A DNA stretch of 64,000 bases from Actinernus sp. WN-2022. Its lineage: Eukaryota; Cnidaria; Anthozoa; Actiniaria; Actinernidae. A program made the translations under genes and the position numbers. This document shows, piece by piece, positions 24,801 through 33,200 of the stretch; the stretch's first letter is position 1; each line of letters begins with the position of its first letter. The DNA is taken from positions 404,501 through 468,500 of the forward strand of contig JAOWCC010000044.1 of assembly GCA_030867875.1 (NCBI GenBank), given 5' to 3'. Below the pieces are notes generated by a model, which worked only from the letters and a program-made list of their open reading frames with translations, was not told the DNA's origin and did no database searches.

Positions 24801-27800
24801 ATTGTGACCTGTACTTTAAACCTGCCGATATGAAAGCCAGATGATGCAAAGTAGTGCAATGACATGCACTTACTCTGTATATTTTACACGTATTTGCGAT
24901 CTAATTATTAAAACTGTAATTATGCAAGCTGTCGACGACAGATCACGGATCTCACTCTATAAGTATATATCGGTCGCTGCTAACGTAGTTTAGATCAGTG
25001 GAAGCGGATTTAAGCAGTTATTGGCGAAGGCAACAACGAACTTTCTGAAATATGAGGTATGTGATCCTCGGTATTATCGGACAGTTTTACCTTGACCACT
25101 TTCATTTACTATATAATGAATTAACGATGAAGGCTAGATATTTTCTAGTTAAGTTTGAATAACCAGTGACCTTTTGAATTTGAATATTCTGCATAAATTT
25201 ACTGTCGGTTGACCTCGCTAATACATGAGTAGCGAATCTTGTACAAATGTTGCTGATGAATCCTTAACATTTACCTAGAAATTAGTGTACGTATATATAG
25301 GCCTATTCCTGGTCCTAAAGTCGCTTAAAGTTCGGGTTCGAGCCTGCTGTAGATTGTTTTATAAGTCGTTTACCCCTACAACCAAGAGCGGTGATTTGGA
25401 CTCATGCCGTTGCTTTAAAGTGCCAAAAACACATCATAATAGGTTTAGCAGGGGTAAAAGACTGCCAACTGCAGGATTTCATTGAAGAATGTTTTCCTGT
25501 GTCTGAAAGCACAAATACAGTAGAAAAACCATGTGAAATCCCCTCACAAAGCCTACTAACAGCAAACCAAGTACTTTTCAGCCGTCCTCAGACTTAATGA
25601 TGTCCTTTAGCTCTCTTACAGTGGTTTTTGCTCCAAAATTAGAGCATATTTCATTGGAAACCCTACAGAAGAAACGATACCCACCGTCGACGAGTCCGCA
25701 GAATTCTCTCGAATGGCATTGTGGGGAATGTCCGAGCCCTTGGCTTAAAAAAGTCAGTATTTTACTACCCCGGGCTAGCCAAACTTGAACTAAGAGGGCA
25801 GGGTTGAGTTAGCACTCAGGATTTCACCAATTGAGCTCACACACGATCAGACCCGAAAGGGTTAAGTCGCCTTAAATCGCATAAAATCGTATTAAGTCGC
25901 TTTAAGAGGGTATTCAGCAGTTACTCCTTATAATGAGTTTTGCTTAAAGTGCCCCTACGATCAAATTTTGACATATCAATGTTTTTGCATATTCATAAAG
26001 TAGAGTTCATATATTATTACCAGTTCAAATTGTTTTTCGATACAACGACAGGAAGTCTTATTTTTTGAGCTCCGAATATTGAATCTACACGTCCGCCATT
26101 ACTGGAAGCTGTGCCCTTTGTTCAGCTTTAAACAAAGGTTTATTCACCGGAAATGATGTCATACACTTAACGCTCGCCTGCAGAACACAACGCCTGGAGG
26201 CATATTTCTACTAAAAACGTCTTCACGTACATAAGAAGAAAGTTATATTTATCTTTGCGAGGTTGGCTACTTTTTTATGCACGCTATTTCGCGCCACGAG
26301 GTTGTCGTGTTAAGTGTATGACATCACTTCCGGTGAATAAACCTTTGTTTAAAGCTGAACAAAGGGCACGGCTTCCAGCAATGGCGGACAGGATTTTACC
26401 GGTAAACTCTCCTAAAATTTGTGGTTTAAGATGCCCATTTGGGAATATTTTTTACTATTTCGGATATTTCTAATACTGATTGACCTATAGACACTGAAAA
26501 AGTGGCAAAGCGCAAAGTTGCAACAAGCAATTCTTCAATTTTTCTTAAGTCGCCTTTAGTTGCCTGAAGTATCGCCATAAAACAACATGAACTCTTTTTG
26601 CCCAAAATTCTATTTGTGATATGCTTCAGTTGTCTAACTTAGTTTTCTTTGGGAGGCAGGAGCAGAAATTAAACTAGAATAAACGCTACCCGAATTGCGG
26701 GATTGATTCATCTTGTGATGTCACAATGAAAACCTACGGGATTTTATTGTAGTAGTTTTCTCTCGTCACATGATCCATGAATAGTAAGCAAAATTATGGA
26801 TTAAATGTCAGAAATGTTACAAAATTTGAAAGATTAATACCTTTTTGTGAGAAACAAACACAATAGTACAATATAAATTTCGTCTTAAGTCGCCTTAAGT
26901 TGCTATTCATCGCCTTAAATTACAGCGACTTTAGGTCCCGTGTAGGCCTATATATATTGGGATGTGTTCCGCATTTCATTAGGATCCCGGTCTGATCCGG
27001 ACTGTGGTTGAAAATATTGTTTTTCTGCCTTTTAGTATCTGTCGCCACGTTTTCAATTACTTGATTACGTCGACTAAATTTCCACTTCCTATAAAACAAA
27101 AGTGCTGAATGTCGGCCAGTTTATAACCACATTTTAAATTCTCGCTGAATTCGAAGCTCTGTATTCGGAATTCTCGAATGCGAAAATGAACTTAAATAAC
27201 GTAATATATTCACATAGGTTCCTTGCTACGTTTAAAGTGCCACTACGACGAAAATTTACCATTTCGATTTGCCACTTTTTCAATGTCAATTGGTCAATCA
27301 GTGTTAGAAATATCCGAAATAGTAAAAATATTCTCAACTGGGCAAGTTAAATAATAAAATGTTAGGAGAGTTTACCGGCAAAACCTGTCGGCCATTACTG
27401 GAAGCCGTTCTCATTATTCAGTGGAAGTGATGTCATACACTTAACACGACAACCACGTCTGGCGAAATAGTGTGCATAAAAAAGCAGCCAACCTCTCAAA
27501 GATAAATATATTCTTCTTGTGTACGTGTAGACGTTTTTAGTAGAAATATACCTGGAAGGCGTTGTGTTGTACAGGCGAGCGTTGAGTGTATGACCACTTC
27601 CGCTGAATAACCCTTTGTATCAAGCTGAACAAAGGGAACGGCCTCAAGTAATGGCGGACGTTTAGATTCAATATTCGGAGTTAAAAAATATGACTTCCTG
27701 TCTTCGTATCGAAAAACGATTTGAACTGGTAATAATATATGAACTCTACTTTATGAATATGCAAAAACATTGATATGTCAAAATTTGATCGTAGTTTTCT

Positions 27801-30165
27801 TCCAGCCAGTTGACCTCCGGGTCACACACTGTATACATGCCGTATCTCCCTCATTTCTAATGGCAGGCCACTCAAACATTCACAGACATGGTATTGGGTA
27901 ACCATAAATACGTAGTGGTGGTGTCGTAACGATGACGTCATCGGTCACGTGAGTTTTAGGTTTAGGTTGATTTTCATTTCCGAATGTTGTATCCTTTTCC
28001 TTTTAAATGTTAGTTCGTACCATGTTCGGAATATGAGAATTTCTCCTGCGCATGTGCAGAACTGTAGACGAATAATTCCTAGATATTTAACTGGTGGTTG
28101 CTCACGGTGTTGAGATATTGAGGTCTTGAGAAAACTATGAGCCAGTAGTAGACAGAAGCGTTCAACTTTTCAGAAGGGGTGCATGGACGTGGTGCAGTTG
28201 TGTTCGATGATTTGTCGATGTAGCTACGCGACTGTAAGCAATAGTAGATTTCTAGAAGTCATGTAGAGTAGATAGAGTTCAATAATTTATATTTTGTAAG
28301 TTATATCTTGTGAGCAGGGGTTGAACCCTTTACTCGTCAATGTGAAAACAATTCGAGCGACGTTAACTAACATCAGAATGAAAACTCTTACAAAGCGAAG
28401 GAAACACAAGTTCTACTACAGCTACAGCCTTCTCACTTGTAGTTCCCCCTAGCGGTCCTATGTTAGAATCTTGGTGAAACTTGATGGCGATAGTACACTA
28501 CACTAACTTTTATTTAAACACGATATACGTTAAAGCGTCGCCGCTTGTGGGGTGGTGTCTAACAAAAATATATACGGCATTAAAAAACAATCACTTCTAA
28601 ATCATTAACTGTCTGAAAAGTTAAAAATGATTAAAAATGTAATATAAAAAAATAATATAAATAGTTACATATAATATAGGTCTAGATTAATAATTGATCT
28701 ATAATAGTACTGACATAATTATTAATTTTTAATAATATATGTAATCTTTACCTCCTTTAGTGAGAGTCTGCACTGGTGTAAAATTAAAATCTATGTTATT
28801 TAATATATCTACCTTTCTAGCCTTAACCATATAGTTATGCCTTTATAGCGCATGTTGCTGCATCAATGTTCTCCGCTAGGGTGTTCCATAATATAGCATC
28901 TCTGTGAGCCACAGAGTGTTTCATGTAATATGTGTTAAACCGGGATGTAATAAGCCTATTCTTACTTCTGAAGCTATACTTGTTAACTCGCTTATCAATA
29001 ATGTGGGACAAACTTGGAGGCGTTAACTCGTTATATATTGTAAATATTAATTTAACTGTATTTAACTTATATGTATAACGTAGGGTATCCCAGTATTACT
29101 TGCAAATTAGATATTACTCTTGCTGCTCTACAATGTAGTATTTCAAGTGAATTAAAAGTATCCGTACAGTTAAAACCTCCCTACACAGGCAATGCATAAG
29201 TCAGAGGGTTGAATTATCTTAAGATAAAGGTATATTAGCATCTGTATGGGCAAGAAAATACTTATTTTCAGTAAATTCATAGTCACAACTAAGAGCCTAT
29301 GTTTTAATGTCGTTATCCAAGAAGAAATAAAATTCTAAGCATTTTGCAGCATTGGCAAATTAATGCAAAGGCATTAATCTCTTTTAGCAATTTAAAGACT
29401 CCGAGTGTTGTCGAGTCAGGAATTGAACCAACTACCTCCCGCATGTCAAATGGCCTGGTAAAAGTCGAAGCGAAGAAAGGACTTTCTGTACGCTAATTGC
29501 ATTAAATTAAATAATGTGTTTTTATCACAAATTCCTATTCCAGGTGCATCTCGCAAGGACTCTATAGATAGCGACAAGCCGCACCGGTGCCCTGTGTGTA
29601 AGAAGTGCTTCTCTCGAGCCAGCCTCCTCAAGCAGCACTCGGTCATTCACCAAGGCAACAAAAGATTCAAGTTCAAGTGTGACGTTTGTGACAAGATGTT
29701 CAGAACGCGCAGTCACCTTCGAGATCATGTGCGTATACACACAGGTGAGAGATCGCTTCCAATACAACAAAAAACTCAAATCGTAATGCGGTGCCAGTCC
29801 GTACAAGCTAATGGAATTTTGTTAATTTCCCCGAATTTGCCATGTCTTCTACGCAAACATATATACTGGCACATACTCTTTTGAAGTTGGCTGAGGGCTT
29901 TCAATCACTCTTTACAGCCTTCGATCTATTTGTTCTTCAACGGAGGCATTCCCTTCCAATTCGGGATAACTAGTTTCTTTTAAAATCTAGTAAAAAAAAG
30001 AAAGTTAAAGCAACCTTATTTAACGTCGGTAGCTCGTAACAGTCTTGAAGGACTGATAAACTTGAGGCCGACATGAGACCTACGATTTAACGTCCTTATC
30101 CGAGAAGACGTGAAGGTCTAACCATTTGCAGTTCGTGAACGAAATTGTTTCACAAAGGCAGCACC

Positions 30166-30204
<39 letters not shown>

Positions 30205-33200
30205 CTGGGGTTTGAACCCACGACCTTCTGCACAACAGACCGGAGCTTAACCACTGACCTAACCGGGATCCGGTAGTATAGGTCTGAATAGGTGGGAGAT
30301 TCAACCCTGATTTTTCTCATCTCAGAGTTGGCCTCCCGGTTAGCTCAGTTAAGTTTCGGTCTGTCGTGTGGGAGGTCGCGGATTCAAACTGAGTAGACGG
30401 TGTTGCCTTTGTTATCGAACTGCAAATGGTTAGACCTTCACGTTTTCTCGGATAAGGACGTTAAATAGTAGGCCCTCGGAGACCTCTATAGAAGGGCTTT
30501 AAGCCCTATTGAGGTTCTTCGTCCGCGTTCGAGTGGTAAACAGAACAAATCAAATCAAAGGGTGCGCTAGCCGCTCTGGGAAGCGACTTGCAGCTGACAT
30601 TTCGAGTGGGATTCAGATTGTTGTCAGACAGCGGACTACTGATAGATATTCAACAGGACGCTGGTCCGATTGCTTTCTTTTTCCTTATGGTTGAGGTTTT
30701 TTTGCGAAAAGGGCTGAATCACTGTCCTATATTACATCATTAACATATTGATCTAACCCTAGCGCTGAATTACTGTCCTTACTGTCCTACTACGTTATTG
30801 TCCTATTGATCTACCCTAGTGCTGAATTACTGTCCTACTACGTTATTGTCCTATTGATCTAACCCTAGTACTGAATTACTGCCCTTACTGTCCTACTACA
30901 TTATTGTCCTATTGATCTAACCCTAGTGCTGAATTACTGTCCTTACTGTCCTACTACATTATTGTCCTATTGATCTAACCCTAGTGCTGAATTACTGTCC
31001 TTACTGTCCTACTACATTATTGTCCTATTGATCTAACCCTAGTGCTGAATTACTGTCCTTACTGTCCTACTACATTATTGTCCTATTGATCTAACCCTAG
31101 TGCTGAATTACTGTCCTTACTGTCCTACTACGTTATTGTCCTATTGATCTAACCCTAGTGCTGAATTACTGCCCTTACTGTCCTACTACATTATTGTCCT
31201 ATTGATCTAACCCTAGTGCTGAATTACTGCCCTTACTGTCCTACTACATTATTGTCCTATTGATCTAACCCTAGTGCTGAATTACTGTCCTTACTGTCCT
31301 ACTACATTATTGTCCTATTGATCTAACCCTAGTGCTGAATTACTGTCCTTACTGTCCTACTACGTTATTGTCCTATTGATCTAACCCTAGTGCTGAATTA
31401 CTGCCCTTACTGTCCTACTACATTATTGTCCTATTCATCTAACCCTAGTGCTGAATTACTGCCCTTACTGTCCTACTACATTATTGTCCTATTGATCTAA
31501 CCCTAGTGCTGAATTACTGTCCTTACTGTCCTACTACATTATTGTCCTATTGATCTAACCCTAGTGCTGAATTACTGCCCTTACTGTCCTACTACATCAT
31601 TGTCCTATTGATCTAACCCTAGTGCTGAATTACTGTCCTTACTGTCCTACTACATCATTGTCCTATTGATCTAACCCTAGTGCTGAATTACTGCCCTTAC
31701 TGTCCTACTACATCATTGTCCTATTGATCTAACCCTAGTGCTGAATTACTGTCCTTACTGTCCTACTACATCATTGTCCTATTGATCTAATCCTAGCGCT
31801 GAACTACTGCCCTTACTGTCCTACTACATTATTGTCCTATTGATCTAACCCTAGTGCTGAATTACTGTCCTTACTGTCCTACTACGTTATTGTCCTATTG
31901 ATCTAACCCTAGTGCTGAATTACTGTCCTTACTGTCCTACTACATTATTGTCCTATTGATCTAACCCTAGTGCTGAATTACTGTCCTTACTGTCCTACTA
32001 CGTTATTGTCCTATTGATCTATCACTAGCGCTGAATTACTGTCCTTATTGTCCTACTAGGACAACCGGCAGATAGTATAGATGCCAACAAAATCCCTGTG
32101 CGCCCCTCATCACACCCTCGGATACCCAGGGGCAGTTAGTGGGCGACGGGCAAAAAAAAGGGGTGGGGGGAGGGGAGAACCTCTTTCCTTCTCCCCCTCC
32201 CCCGTCTCTTTTTCCCCCCTCCCCTTCCTAACTGCCCCTGGGTATCTGAGGATGCCATCTACAAAGCGAAAGAACATTTCTCCTTTCAGCTTTTTATCAT
32301 TTGACTTTTAAAATTGTTATTCCAAACAAACAATGGTCACTTCTTGATAAAAAGAATATAAATAAGCTATAAAGATAGCCATCAGAAGATAACATCAAAG
32401 GTATACATACAAAATTTAATAGACTGAAGCGTAACTAATGTTTTTATTTAATATTCGTAGGCGAACGCCCGTTCAAGTGTCACATTTGCGCACGCGCATT
32501 TAAGCAGTCAAGCGACCTCAAGAAGCACATCAACCTTCACACGGGCGCCAACCAGTTCAAGTGCGAGGAATGTAACATGGAGTTTCGCCGAGCCGACGCT
32601 CTTAGGAAACACAAACTAGGACACACGGTGGAGAGTACGTTTATCTGTGACCAATGTGGGAGAGTATTCCAGCACATGAGTGCACTACGCCAGCACCGAA
32701 CCATGCATGCAGGTACGACATGTAACAATGTAAAGAAATGTCCCACTTAATTAATAGAGCAAAGTGAAGGTAAAGGGGTCAGCAGGTCTTTACCTACTGG
32801 GGGTGGGGAAGGGGAGGGTCCCCCCCCCCCCTCCTCAACATTCCAGCTTCCACTCCAAAGGTTTTGCCAATTGCATTGTGGTGAATATTTTGCATTTATA
32901 TATATATATCAGTAGTTATCATGGTTTGTAATTAACGAATCTCGAAAAAGCAAATAGTCTTTGGAAACAACCATGGATGGAGACGATAGCCAAAATCACA
33001 TTGAAGACCGTTTAATAGACCACCTCGAAGTTTTCGACGTCATTTTGTTTGGTGTGCAAGAATTCCTGGCGCGGTTACTCAGTACCCATACAAACCTTTG
33101 TAATTTGGACACGCTTCGTCAAAGCGCTCTGAAGAAAATTGTAATTACGGCAAGCTGACCTAATAATTCTACAAGAACCGACAACAGAATCAAAGGTAAG

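Noticed and set aside
30715..32060. CRISPR-like array
   Set aside because: Units are contiguous without unique spacers, in a eukaryotic intron; a minisatellite.
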